In this document: piece after piece, positions 38,481 through 50,807 of the stretch | Position numbering within the stretch: position 1 is the first letter of the stretch | Layout: every line of letters begins with the position of its first letter | Assembly (NCBI GenBank): GCA_030686995.1 | Contig: CM060709.1 | Coordinates: 305,824,357-305,888,356, forward strand | Direction: 5' to 3' | Length of the DNA: 64,000 nt | Source of the DNA: Artemisia argyi | Taxonomy: Eukaryota; Streptophyta; Magnoliopsida; Asterales; Asteraceae | The notes under the pieces: model-generated | The model's input: only the letters and a program-made list of their open reading frames with translations | Databases searched by the model: none | Told to the model about the DNA's origin: nothing | Translations under genes and position numbers: made by a program

Positions 38481-41415
38481 TTATAAAGTTGACTCGAATG
38501 TTACAGTGGTTTGTGGTAGCCACATTGCGCCTTCAATGAATGATCCTACCGTGAACTTGCCAGCATCACTACTCGTCATGCTGGGCTTATACCCAGCCCA
38601 AGTGACCCTCTTAGCGACACTAGCACCCAGGCCAGTGTTGAGATACTCACCATAGTATATAGATGCTGGTGGATCAACCCCTGACACCCATGAAATCCAG
38701 CCCACCGGGTTCAAGAAGCCACCAATAGTGGACTGCATGATCACAGTAGTAGAAAATTCTTTCCATGGTCTACCAAGGTAAGTAGGAGCTGTTAACGCAT
38801 CAAGTGGTGATATGTCACATTTTTGGATTGAAATACCCGTGTTTTGATTCGGGTCTTTTTTCCCTTGGGCCGTGATAGTCACAAATTGGTTTTTTAAAGG
38901 CTGACGTGGCATAATCTTGCACTTTTGGAAGACCACAGCCGCGTTACCAAAAATGAAATCAATAGTTCCAGTTACATCACATTCACGATAGAATTGACGG
39001 TTGGAATGGGGATAAAGGGTGTCTTGAAACGCGTCAAATGAGCATCTGTAAAAAACTGAAAAATCTGAACCAGACCGGAAGGCCACTGCTTGATGCTTTT
39101 CTGGACCAGCATCATTTTTGAAGCCCATATCTATTGCTACAAAGCCTCTTCCCTGAACAGCTGTAATTCATTTACATAAAGTTTTAAAGTTAGAACATTA
39201 ATTAATTAATCTATTTAAAAGTTAATAAAGCAAAGCTTTAATGTAACCAATGAAAATGACACAATGATGGTATGGTTCATAATATTGTCATGTGAGTAGT
39301 TGCAATGATACATCATCAAGACAACCATTGCATTTAGTAACATTGTCGACTTATTGCATATGATATACCCGAAATTTTAATGCTTTCTTTTTTAAAATCT
39401 GTAATAATAGTGTTTGGCTAATTTAATATCATCCCTTAAGTAGTCATAATCTATTTGTTGCATCTACTACTAAACTGATCCATACAACTGATTATATAGT
39501 GTTTAAATGACTAGCCGAATCCTAATCCTAAGTCTGATCATATGTTATCTTATCTTACTTAAAAAGCAAAATTAAGCACATCATATCATTTCTAAAAGTT
39601 GATACCAAACACAAACACGTCTCACTCCTAGTAGATTTGCACACTAATAAACTATTGAAATCACGTCGGATGCCTAAACTAGCACATGGTTCGTGTTGGT
39701 GACAATGTCAGGCACATGATACCTGGTACAACAAACCATGTGAGTGGGGTTCTTTTTTATACCCACATCTCCTCATTTTAATAAGCTCACAACATCTATA
39801 TGCACAATAATATACGTAGTACAAGACACTAAAACATTGTTTTTCCTTGTTTTGATAATGTCTTTGGGTGGAGTGGGTCATGTGATATGCTTAGATTTAG
39901 TGTTGTTTTCACATGTACTTAGTCAACTTTGGCTACTTCATGTTTTATGAGCTTGTTGTCTAGAAATACATCTTTTAGCATATGGAAAGAAAAAAAATAC
40001 TAACACTTTCTAGAGTCAAAACTATCGAACTTAGATATATCGTTGTTTCACAGTAGTATTATCAGAATATCTTTAAAGGCGTTTCAGCTATTCTAAAACA
40101 CAAGAATCTAATAAACTATTAAAGGCGTTTAAGCTATTCTAAAACGCAAGAATCTAATAGACTATTGAAGTTTTTCTGTTCAAGTTACCTCGACAGCACG
40201 GTAATCTAACAAACATTTTAATTTAAGTTTACTCAAACGGCCCGGCCCTTAATTTATGCCACATTACAGTGAGAACTAGACCTAGTCAGGACAAACCATC
40301 AAACAACTAATTATCAAATAGTAGTAGTTGAGAAACTAGAGTAAAGAAAATATACCGAAAGTTGCAGTGGAGAAAGTCGGGGTGCCGTCTATGAAATTTG
40401 AGTTTCCGATAACAACAGATTTGGTCTTCCCATCACCATAGATCATAACGTTCCAAAACGACTTATCTAAAACAACATTCTCCCTATATTGTCCCTCCTT
40501 AATGTATATTATAAACTGTGTCTTGCTCTTTTTTGGTACTTTTGCCATAGCCTCCTTAAGTGTTGTAACATCCCCGGTTCCATCTGCGGCTACTGTCACA
40601 TTAGGCACAGGACGCCCAGTCTGAAGCAACCTCCGAACCCCAGGGTTCACCCATGCTGGAAACTCGGATCCTGATCCGGTTTCCAACAATTTCCGGTGTA
40701 TAGGGAGATTAAATTTCCCTAGTATCCCGGAAATCTTGGAAACAATAGCTAGACTATTACTAGCATACTCACTAGAATTTTGCATTTTTGACTTAATGTC
40801 ATCAATAAAAGTTGCATTCACTTCATCAAGAGAATCTAGGCACGTGTCTTGATTTGTTATGGCCGTACTAAGCCATGTTTTTAAATCTTCGATTTTCGTG
40901 ACGCTGAGTAATTTATCTCCTGATTTGACGTCCATTGAGGACATCGAATCACGGAGATAATCAACAGCGTCATCCAACACAGTCCCACACACTTCCAATG
41001 CCTTCTTAACCCTAACATCCTTAGTTAAGTTCTCCATATTTTTCGGAAACAAAGACAATTCAGATAATGAATTGTACACAACTTCTAACGAGAGCTTAAG
41101 CAACTCTTCAGGGTCCGTAGAGTTAGACTTATTCATATCAGAAAGGCTGGTGTAGCAAGACTCAGGATACCGAGTCTGGCTACATACAGCCTTTATAGAT
41201 TGGGCCGAGCTAGAGCTCGAGCCCAAACTATCTGCGGAGTCATTACCATTGCTACGGCTATGAATGACTCCAACAACTGCTCCTATGATCACACATACGA
41301 GTAGTACTACTGAGACAATTAAAATGACTAGACGTTTTCGGGTTTTACGTTGAAATGCTTGTTCTTCAGCTGGATCTACTTTACCATAACCTTTGAAGGA
41401 ATTTATGCTATCCAT
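38481..41415 (-). CDS. type I pectin methylesterase with PMEI pro-region (2 exons)
   Basis: Exons 40356-41415 and 38481-39160 on the minus strand join in phase to give 579 residues. Order: short cytosolic N-terminus (MDSINSFKGYGKV); hydrophobic anchor at about residues 28-52 (LVILIVSVVLLVCVIIGAVV); PMEI domain with conserved cysteines (AVCSQTRYPESC ... TCLDSL); the processing motif RRLLQ; then the pectinesterase domain. Catalytic-domain motifs seen are EGQYREN, QAVAF, QDTLYPHSNRQFY, DFIFGNAAVVFQ (catalytic Asp) and LGRPWKEFS. The enzyme removes methyl esters from cell-wall homogalacturonan. The pro-region keeps it inactive until it is cut at RRLL in the secretory path. A single intron near the GxYxE-side boundary is typical of plant PMEs. 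All motifs are intact and it is probably functional. Confidence 0.95.
40074..40165. repeat. 46-bp tandem duplication in the pectin methylesterase intron
   Basis: Two units each starting taaaggcgttt and containing agctattctaaaac and caagaatctaata, with a few differences. Confidence 0.88.
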
Positions 41416-41495
41416 GAATGTGTTTGATGTATAGGAAATGAAATGTGCTGATGTTTGGTTTTCTGTTGTGTGTATATAGTGTGTGTGATAAAAGA

Positions 41496-41511
41496 CGTAT
41501 TTATATAAAAG
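41496..41511 (-). promoter_or_regulatory. TATA box of the pectin methylesterase gene
   Basis: Minus strand cttttatataaatacg about 85 bp before the ATG at 41415, followed by a CA-rich leader (cacacacactatatacacac). Confidence 0.65.
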
Positions 41512-43869
41512 TGGGTGTGATATTTAATCTTAACAGCTGCTTTTGGCTCTTTCTTGGATGCTATGTAATTGTAGACGCGTATATGCATCATGCATGTGTT
41601 ATATATTATTTTTTGGTTTGTTAATTTAATATTTCCACTTTTTTGTCATAATTGAGAAAGAAACGTTAGATTATTTATATTATGTTTGATGTAATAGTAT
41701 TTCCTAAGCGTAAAGCCGGTATCCTTTTTATATTATAAAAAAGAAATTGTACAATATAGATATACTTGCATTTTATGGTGAAGGTTTATAGCCTTTTGAG
41801 TTTTGACTTTGTTCCAAGTGACATAAGGAAGCTATGTGCTTGGTAATTTAGTATGAAAACCAACCCAACAAAAGTCTAGCTGTTTCCACTTGTCTCACGA
41901 GTCAAAATCAGATAGACAAAACTCAAAAAGGTTAACATCATCTCATAAACTATAGAACGTAAACCATTAAACTTAATTGTACATTACCAACTTGGCTATG
42001 TTCATATCATACGGAGTATCATTTAATTTGAGTCGTATACAAATTATTCGGGTTTTGTTAACTATAATCTTAAATACTATGGTTAAGCATGACCTTTCTC
42101 TGAGAGTATTGTTAGCAAAAACCGAATAATAAAGGTTATGGTTAACACCAAATCATCATTCGAAAATTGCATTCTTACGTAAAGGACCCTATAAAATGCA
42201 TTTATTGTTTGTTTAATTTGTGTTACGTAGTATTAAATTGAAGCATATTCCATTAAATCAACATTTATTTAGAAAAAAAAAAGTCAACCAAACAAATGCA
42301 ATTGGACATTGGGGCCTTGCATTGCCGTTGATTAAGGAAAATCATGTGTGTTCCCCCAAACATCCTTTCCTTTCTTTTTCCGTTAACATTATCATGCTTT
42401 TTTCTACATTTATTAAGCCATTTTCTTTCATGTTAGTTGTACTTCTTTTATAGCAAATCTTTTGTAAAACCGTGATATATGTCTACTCATGTGCTAAGTT
42501 AGCAAATGGATCACTAGAAACAAGGTGTTGTCAATTTATAAAAAGAAGAATTAACTACATAAATGTTCCATGTGGTTTGTCAGGTTTTACGAATTCAGTC
42601 ATTTTTCCTTTTTGTTACAGGTTTGGTCCTTTTGGTTTTGACCCATCACGAATCCAGTCCAAAACACCCGTAATGAAAAAGAAAAATGGACTGGATTTTT
42701 AACACTCGGCAAACCACATGGACCATTTATACATCATTTTGGACTGGATCCGTGACGAGTCGAGACCACAAGGACCAGACTCGTAATAAAAAAAAGGACT
42801 GAATCCGTAAAACCCAGCAAACCACAAGGACCATTTATATATGGTAACTATACACAATAACGATGTCTATTTAACAAGTAATAACAATGTCTATTTAACA
42901 AGTATTAACAACTTTAAGAAGCTTATCTAGCTAAGAAAGTATTTTAGTTTTAATCTGTTTAGCTTTTCTAATGAATAATAATAGGATACAAAGAACCTAG
43001 CCCCTTGACAATAATTGCAACAAAGTAAACATTATTATCACACGATTATATTCTAATCTATAACAAAGTCCGCTCTACGATAGTTACCAATTTAAACACT
43101 TGTGTTATCCTAGTGATAGAAGATAAATGGGTTTCTAGTCAAGATTATTTACATGGTTTTGAGTTTCATTGTCAACTTTATGATTCGAACCATTTGCATA
43201 TCTCCATGAGGTGTTTAACCTTTATTTATAGAGTTGCATAAGTTGACAGTTGGTTTCAGTTTTTGTTTCTCCTTTGTAGATCAGTTTCACATATGTCGAA
43301 TGGGCGATACTCTCCTATCTTCAGCTAGAAAATTTGTTTCTGTTCACTAGTCTTATGAATCTTTATCATTTGTGATGTACCAATAATTGAATGGGGAAAA
43401 TTAGGCTAGCTTATACTTTCAATTGGATATGCTTCTAAATTAAATATCCCCTCGCCACTTAAGGGTATATCCGGCGGTCTTGTTTCCGCAAAAACACTAG
43501 ATTCAATTTAGTGAAAGATAAATGTAAAGAGTAATTTTTAGTTAAAATAATTTTCATTAATTATATACCATAAAAACTAAGAAAACAAAGCTACTAAATA
43601 AGTAACTATTGCATCTAACTATTACAATAAAAGTGGAATCTTACACTAATAAAACAAATCAACAAGTAAAATATAAAAGAAGTTTTTTGACTTGTGCCAT
43701 AAGGGAATCGGTTTAGAAACATTAATTAAACATAACTATTTCCTAAAATAAATTCATTTCCATATAAAATGATGCTTAACTTGGCAAGTAAAAGAATTTT
43801 TAGAAAGTAACAATATATACTTACATTTAATTATGTTAATTTTAGTTAATTAAATGTTTTAAACATGTA
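41512..43869. other. intergenic region upstream of the pectin methylesterase gene
   Basis: No gene. Contains the inverted-repeat element at 42553-42850 and a short local duplication at 42870-42905 (aacaatgtctatttaacaagta, with 20 bases or fewer identical per block). Confidence 0.5.
42553..42850. mobile_element. inverted-repeat element (MITE-like)
   Basis: Arms of roughly 110 bp face each other. Left is cataaatgttccatgtggtt, then aggttttacgaattcagtc, then cgaatccagtccaaaa. The inverse of the right end gives ataaatggtccttgtggttt, then gggttttacggattcagtcc, then cggatccagtccaaaa. A third related block lies in the middle (aaaccacatggaccatttat). Flanking taacta occurs on both sides, but exact borders are uncertain. 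Confidence 0.65.
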
Positions 43870-43874
43870 GCACA

Positions 43875-45391
43875 TGTTGAACTATATAATTCCCCGTGAG
43901 TAGCAATGTATTATTCCACAAATATTTATAGAGTATGTAAAAGACATAAGAAACCCTAACGGGTCTTGGTCCATCAATACATGGACCGAACCCTCTAACA
44001 CTAAACATAACATAGCTCTCAACATATTATCTAATACTCCCTGGCAGTTCGAGCGACGAAATTACGAAATCTCGAGACTGGAGGAATAAAAACATCTAAT
44101 GCTGAAACAAAAGAAATTACTAAAATAACAAGTCGTCTTCAAAGTCTTCATAGTAACGGTTGTTGTTGAATCTGACTAATGAGCCGATAGCTTTGCGTCT
44201 TTTTTTTTTTTTTTTTTTTTCCTTTTTTTTTCCAACTTTGTTGATAATGGAAAAGGAAAATTGAGAAGAAGATTACGATTGGAAAATAAACAGAAATAGA
44301 AACAAAATAAATTATAAGAAAGATAAGATTTGAAAAGATTTTGGACTCTAACCATTAATTTTTTAATTTTTAACAGCCAAATATAAAAGAAAACAATTAT
44401 AGAAAAAAGAAATAAAACAAAATTAATAAAAAATCAGAAGACGAAGAATGCGGGGAATTGATAATTTTTTTTTTTTTTTTAATGTTCTTTGACGAGGGTT
44501 GCAATGACTGATGACGTCAAAGCCTGAATTACGAGCACGCGGATCATCCAAGCAACACTTCCGAAGTAAGCTTATGTATCAGTTCACGATCCGGAATATG
44601 ATCTATGTCCGCCGTCATGATTAAGCAGCGAATCCTTGCCCGACAAGGGTCCCACTCTTGCCATTACAAAGATATGTGAAATATTAGGAAACCCTAGCAT
44701 TTCAACCACCTATAAAAGGCAACCTTAGTACATATTTGCGAGGTATGACTTTCTCACACATCCCAATACATACATATTCATCTGACAACATGAATACTTA
44801 CTCTCACGCCGAAGCTTAATCGTGGGGTTCGTCCACATGATAAGGCTAACGGTTTACTTTCATTTGTGTAGGGAATCAATCTATCACTTTGATTAGTGCT
44901 GAACTCACATAACGGACAGTCCATCAAGGACGGCCCAACACAAACCAAATCCAATCTTAACCCATCACACTTTTTGCGCTAACAATGGCAAAGCAATGAG
45001 CAATATCTTTTGTTTATGTTTTTTTTTTTTTTTTTTTTTAAATCTTTTTGACGAAACCAAAGTGGAATGGCTATGCCTATTTTTGACAAACTAGAAAAGA
45101 GTGAAAATTAAAGAAGAAACTAATTAGAGAGAATGATTTGACCGATTTATAGAAGATCCGTGATAGAGAAGGGATAATTTGATGGACGGCTCATGGTGGC
45201 CGATTAGGTTTTGGATCATACCCGTTCTAATACGATGTTGAACTACATAATTCCACGTGTGTAGCAATGTATTATTCCACAAGTATTTATAGAATACGTA
45301 CAAGATATAAGAAACCCTAACGGGTTTTGGCATACATGGACCGAGCTCTCTACCACTAAACATAACATAGCCTTGAACATATTATCTAATA
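43875..45391 (-). mobile_element. TRIM-like non-autonomous LTR element
   Basis: Direct repeats at 43875-44036 and 45236-45391 (both start tgttgaacta and end atattatctaata) enclose 1.2 kb without coding capacity. The 5-bp duplication gcaca is at 43870-43874 and 45392-45396. On the minus strand each LTR contains ttctataaatacttgtgg or a close variant (TATA) and ends in GTTCAACA. A weak primer-site-like tatgatcc follows, and purines (ccagggag) precede the other LTR, so it is probably minus oriented. Total 1517 bp, the size class of TRIMs. Confidence 0.72.
44505..44990 (+). other. possible solo LTR or promoter-like block nested in the TRIM-like element
   Basis: Less AT-rich than its surroundings, with cacctataaaaggcaacc (TATA) at about 44707-44724, a leader-like stretch, and the end ctttttgcgctaaca. 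It looks like an LTR of a larger retrotransposon but borders and duplication could not be fixed. Confidence 0.35.
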
Positions 45392-46046
45392 GCACAATGA
45401 CGTAGAAAATCTCAATATAAAATACTATAATAAAATAGATATCATGTCGAGAAAGACGTTTGTTTCAAGTGGTTTTGGTTGGACGGTAGATTGGAAATAG
45501 ATTTATAATATCTGAAGTTGCACATTTAACGGTTAATGAAGATAAATTCATAACTTATTCATGGTTTAGAAGATTCTATTGTTCTCTTTCTTTGACCAAA
45601 TGGCACGATATAATATATTATACTGAAAACGACTTAATATTTGAGTAAAAAGCTTGAACATAACAAGATATGAGAAGAAAAACAAGTTGTTTAAGTAACC
45701 AAGAGGCAAAACAATATTAACTGCACACCCGAAGTTTAAAGACCACTAAAAAGTTAAGTTTTAAGTCTAGCGGTACTATGAAATGAGATGCTGGTTTTGC
45801 ATGTAAGTTAAAATATTTTGTAGTATATAATGAGATTGTGCAACATTTTGAAATAAAAAGTGATTAGATTGTTGTGATAAAGTGGGGCCAACTATGACGA
45901 TATAGATAACGAGGTGAGCGCGTATTCGCGAAACTTACGGATTCATAACACGCTTCCATTGGGCAACATGCTCTTGTCGTTGTTATATCGTTTATCATAT
46001 ATCATAAAGACATAAACTGGAATTAATTTAATTATTTAGTTGTTCC

Positions 46047-46050
<4 letters not shown>

Positions 46051-46106
<56 letters not shown>
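46051..46106. repeat. (TTA)n microsatellite
   Basis: About 18 uninterrupted TTA units. Confidence 0.97.
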
Positions 46107-47101
46107 TATTATCACATATATATATTTGTTGGGCTTTGTTGCCCCTCCTTTTTTTGCCTCCCCTCACATGGCCACTGTAGAAACCATTTACGGCGGGTCG
46201 GGTTTAGAGCGGGGCGGGTCGGGTTTAGAATTACTCCACATACGCAAACACAACCAGACATCCAGAACCCTCTCCCATCCACAAACGTAAACACAACCAG
46301 TTTTCCACATAGAAATCAGATAACAAAACCATAGAACACAACCACAAAGGATCTTCTCAGAACCACTGCTTCATCCTCTCCCACTTTGTCTTCCCCATCT
46401 AAAAAACGGCTAATAACAGACGCAGACACACAGTCATGGAGGAAAGAGCTATGGTGATGAAGAAGATGAGAACAGAAAGTAAGGTGAGAGATTCTTTATA
46501 CAAAATTCAATATAACTTCTTTTAAATTTAACAATTATTATAACTTATACATATATAAGAATTTGAGTTTAAATTTGAAATTAGGGTTTTGACATAATTT
46601 GGGGGTTTTGCTAAGTTCGAGTTTTTTTATTTTAGGTTTTAGGTTTTTTTTGTATAAATTTTGTGTTTTTGTTTGTGGTTAAGCTGGTAGAAAGTCTATA
46701 ATGAGTTTTGTTTTAAGCCTATAATGAATTGCTTATAAGCTCATTAATTGTGCTTATTGGATGCAGTCGGCTTATGGATGCGGCCTGCTTATGTGAATTT
46801 TTTAATAAGGGTGTGATCTATGAAACTATTGGTGGGTATGGGTTACTCACGTGTGATCTATGAAAGTAAGGGGAATGATGTTAAATTTCCTATTTATTTG
46901 ATAAAATCATGTGCTTATTGGATGCGGCCTGCTTATGAGGTTGTTAGTAGAGGCTTATTGATTTTATTAAACCATAAGCTTGGTGAGGCAACTGACATAT
47001 TTTTTTTCTTTTCTTTTTCAGTTTCCTCAGCGAGGATGGAAGAGCACATAAAACTTGAGAGGTGCCCGTCGATTCAGATTAAAATTTGGGTATGTCATAT
47101 A

Positions 47102-47355
47102 CTCCCTCCGTCTCACATTAAGTGTCCACTATGACTTTTAAAGTCTTTAGTCTTCAAATTTGACTTTAACTATTTTTGTTCATGTTATATAATACTTGAT
47201 GCAAGATATATGGATGGATTAAGTTTTTAAATGTATTTTCATTTGTATAATTTTTATTAAGTTTTATATAACACAAACAAAAATATTTAAAGTCAAATTT
47301 GAAGACTAAAGACTTAAAAAAGTCATAGTGGACACTTAATGTGGGACAGAGAGAG
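47102..47355. mobile_element. Stowaway MITE (Tc1/mariner type)
   Basis: Starts with the canonical ctccctccgtctcac and ends gtgggacagagagag, with TA on each side (47100-47101, 47356-47357). The arms extend inward: attaagtgtccactatgac and its inverse, then tcaaatttgactttaa and its inverse. 254 bp, non-coding. Confidence 0.92.
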
Positions 47356-47674
47356 TAATAGAATTTAGTGTACCTAATTGGGAAAATATGGACCAACGAT
47401 CAAGCTGTACCACAACTCATAAGTTTAGACCATAATTTAGAGTATTTAAAAACGTATCTGTTAATGACGGTTAGGCACATGAGCAAATATTGAGTGTAAC
47501 TTCGTTATCTGGTAATGGCTAGATAATAGTGGTTCTGATGTTTCAGGTAATGGGGTGGTTATGGAAAGAGTTAATAAGGTTCCTTTGATCCAAGTGCAAA
47601 ATGTATGTTATACTAATTTTGCGTACCTTGGCATCGCCATATACTATCGATGTTTGTTTTACCTTATCTGATGG

Positions 47675-48616
47675 TGTTGGGTCTGTTAAAACCCAAACTC
47701 CTTAATCCAGGATTTGAACATAAAATATCCTAAGTGTTTCATAACCGAGAACACCAAACAAGTCACTGAATGCATAGTTGTTCAGTGAGTCATCCTCAAG
47801 ACGCTCAGGGCGAATCTATGAAGAAAGGTTCACCATTCAGTGAGGCGGTTCTCTGTGAATGATACCTGAGCCAAAGAAGAGGGTGATGGACTCAGTGAGG
47901 GATGACAATAACTCACTGAGTTCCATGACTCCTCACCAACTAAGATCACTGAGTGAACAAAGACTGAAGACAAGAAGACTGAAGTAAAGGCGGGATTAGG
48001 CGGGATAAGTTTGAATGGATAAGGGATGGTCCTTATCATGCAAAGGTCAACTTTCCCTGAATGAGTATAATACCAAGAACTGTGTCAACACTGAAGACCA
48101 GAAAGCATCCTTGTCCTTTACTACTTATAGCCAATCGTAACAGGGACAAAATACCTATGTATTTTGTCCAATGTAGGATGATGTAATATTGTCTTGTAGT
48201 CTTTGTCCATTAGGTAAGTGTTAGAAATTACTTGTGTATAAATAGAGAATAAGTGAGAGAGGTAAAGATTACGTTTGTGCACTTAATGCTTAGACATTCA
48301 CAAACCAAATCTTTACTCTCTCCAAAGAACAACACAATCCCTGAGTTAGCTCAGCAGGATCTTAGTTGTCACTCAAACTTAGTTTAGGTTTAGTGAGGAG
48401 TACACCATACTTGTCATTTCAATCCCAAGTGTTGTTCCGCAAACACTTGGGTATAACTCTTTTGATTAATTTCTAATAAAGAATTAAACGTTGAAAACCT
48501 TTGTGTCTTATCTTTTACGTTTATTTGCTTTTTCAATTAATCAATACTTTGTTATACCATGTAACTTAGTTAGATTAACCTTGTAGTTAACCTTAACTAA
48601 GTAAAAGGGTCCAACA
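47675..48616 (+). repeat. 5' LTR of the large Copia element
   Basis: 942 bp, TGTTGGGTCTG...GTCCAACA. TATA at about 48236-48245 (tgtataaatag). The repeated motif cactgag/ctcagtga is frequent in U3. Confidence 0.85.
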
Positions 48617-48618
48617 AG

Positions 48619-48630
48619 TGGTATCAAAGC
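48619..48630 (+). other. primer binding site of the large Copia element
   Basis: tggtatcaaagc two bases after the LTR, one mismatch from the initiator-Met tRNA complement tggtatcagagc. Confidence 0.85.
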
Positions 48631-48702
48631 CTCTGATTTGTAAAACTTTCAAAATCTTTCATACAAAAGAGTGCTCAGTTTTAAAAATCAAAAGATCCCA
48701 CC

Positions 48703-50804
48703 ATGGCTGATAGCGATGTACCCCAGCTAGTTGATAAAAAGGGAGGTAACTATTCAGCTGTGGCTCCTAGACTAGAAGCTGGAAAATTTAGCAAGTGGAA
48801 AAAGCGTATGCTTTGCTACTTGACTGGTATGGAACCATACTATATCAAGTGTATCAATGAAGGTCCCTTTGTCCCAACGACTGCTGAAGGTTTACCTAAA
48901 CTTGAAGCACAATGGACTCCTGATGAGAGAAGGGTGGTCAATCAGGACCAACGCCTGAAAAACATCATTATATCGTGTCTCCCTGACGATACAATGGAAT
49001 CAGTCATTAACTGTCCTACAGCCAAACAAACTTGGCTTGACTTGGTTCATAGCTTTGAGGGTCCCTCAGATACCAAGGAAAACAGGATCATGAACTTGAA
49101 ACTTGAGTATAACACTTTCAGGGCCAAAGAATTTGAAAGTCTCTCTCAGACCTATACCCGATACAAAACCTTGCTCAATGAGCTTTCAAATGATGGTGTA
49201 GTACTGTCTAAGCATGAGATCAACGTTGGCTTTGTCAACAGTCTCCCTGAGAAGTGGTTAAACTTCTCTCAGGGTATCAGGAATGCTAATCACATTCAGA
49301 ATCTTGAGCTGCCTCAAATATATGGGAAGTTTGTCTATGAAGACAACTTAATCGCAAGGCGATACCCTGAAAAGGCTCAAGAAAACAAAAAGGCCCTGAC
49401 TGTCTCACCCATATCCACTTTCTTCTATTCTAATGGTGTTGTGTAGGATTTTCAAGATGACTCTGATGATGAGGTTGATATGAGAACCAGTGATGAGTAC
49501 CTCAATGATCTTCAAGTTGAATTTCAAGAAAGGGCTCTTTTAGCAAATTCAAAACGTTTTATTAAAAGAAGCAAGTTCAATTTTCAAAAAGCTAATGCAA
49601 ATGAATCCACTGAATGTTTCAACTGTGGCAAAAAGGGTCACTTTGCTAAAGACTGTTTTTCAAAAACAACCTCAGATCCTTCTTACAAACTTTCTGGTAG
49701 TAATTCTTCCACAGGAACTAGCAAGTTTCAACAAAAAATGCTTCAATCCACTCAACACTTTCAAAATGCAAACATTCAAAAGGATTTTGAAGCTAAATAG
49801 AGAAAAACAAAAGCTAAACTTGCTCTCCTTGAGACAACTCCCTCAGTACCTCAGGCTGCACCTACCAAACCTACTCAAGGCAAAAACAAGGTGCTCGTTG
49901 CTGAGGCTTATGATTGGGATGAGGAAGATGTCTCCTCTGATGAAGAAGTAAGGGTCAGTGCACTGATGGCACTTTCTGATGACAACAAGATGGCTGTTGG
50001 AAAAAGCCATGCTAGAAATGGAGAATGAGTCAACATCACCATGAAAAAGGTAAACATTTTGTTATCTATGGATGATGATGCTGATTGGCAATCCTTTTTA
50101 AACTACTTAAATGTAGATCTTAAGTTCGTTGAAGAGCAAAGGCAAAATTTGTTTTCTAAATTCAACAAGTTAACTCTTGAATTAAATAAGTGTCGAGATG
50201 AATTACTGGTTTTAAAACAAGCTAAACTTGAGGCTGTCACACTTCAAATTCAAAACACTGAACTTGTAAAACAAAATCAGGCTCTTCAAGAAGAACTTAA
50301 GAAAGAAAAGGCTGTGATATATAAGTGGACTAAAAAAAACTCTAGAGTTTTGACTCAGTGAGTCTCAAGAAAGCCATTATTGGTGAAGATCAAATCACTG
50401 AATCCTTAAGTGGGAATCATGGTGAAAAGGCATTTATGCCTTCAAGCATATCCTTTAACAAGGAAATGGCACCAAAACCCAGTGACTGGATTGAAAGAGT
50501 CAACCCAGATAGCAAACTGCCAAACTTTAACACTGGTAAAATTTTGGAACCTCAAAGTCAGGCCATCAAAAATATGCTTGGTGTCACTGATGAGTCTAGT
50601 CTTCCTGAGTCCATTAATGAGTCTGAACCTATATCACAGAGTCCACTCCCACCACTGCAAGTTCTTCAGGGAGCTGAACCTAACTCTGAGCTAACACCTT
50701 TGGTGTATACTCAACACTCTCCAAGAGAGAAAGTTGGTTTAGGAAGAACTATCTTGAAAAGACCACTCACTGAAGTCTTGATTGAGGGAAAAGCCGTCAA
50801 CTAA
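48703..50804 (+). pseudogene. Copia gag with coiled-coil tail, broken
   Basis: Starts MADSDVPQLVDKKGG. The gag core (KWKKRMLCYLTGMEPYY, QTWLDLVHSFEGPSDTKENR, YTRYKTLLNELSNDGV) is followed in the same frame by a TAG at 49444, then the zinc knuckle CFNCGKKGHFAKDC. A second TAG at 49798 and a TGA near 50027 follow. The tail from 50041 is heptad-rich and should form a coiled coil (ELNKCRDELLVLKQAKLEA). At about 50358 the frame shifts and continues to 50804, where the large insert begins. Gag would form particles and bind RNA; this copy cannot make the full protein. Confidence 0.88.
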
Positions 50805-50807
50805 AGT

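Larger units (their letters stand above)
45397..47674. other. intergenic region with microsatellite and MITE
   Basis: No supported gene. Holds (TTA)n at 46051-46106, a doubled gggcgggtcgggtttaga at about 46194-46230, the Stowaway MITE and the left flank of the large Copia element. A C/A-rich leader-like stretch before ATG 46438 leads into a very short frame only. Confidence 0.55.

Noticed and set aside
46438..47600. Possible small spliced gene: leader-like sequence, ATG 46438, donor at 46486, candidate exons near 47022-47090 and 47547-47600
   Set aside because: Joining the exons runs into stops (ending ...RGWKST), and the alternative start gives only a peptide of about 31 residues. No recognisable domain.
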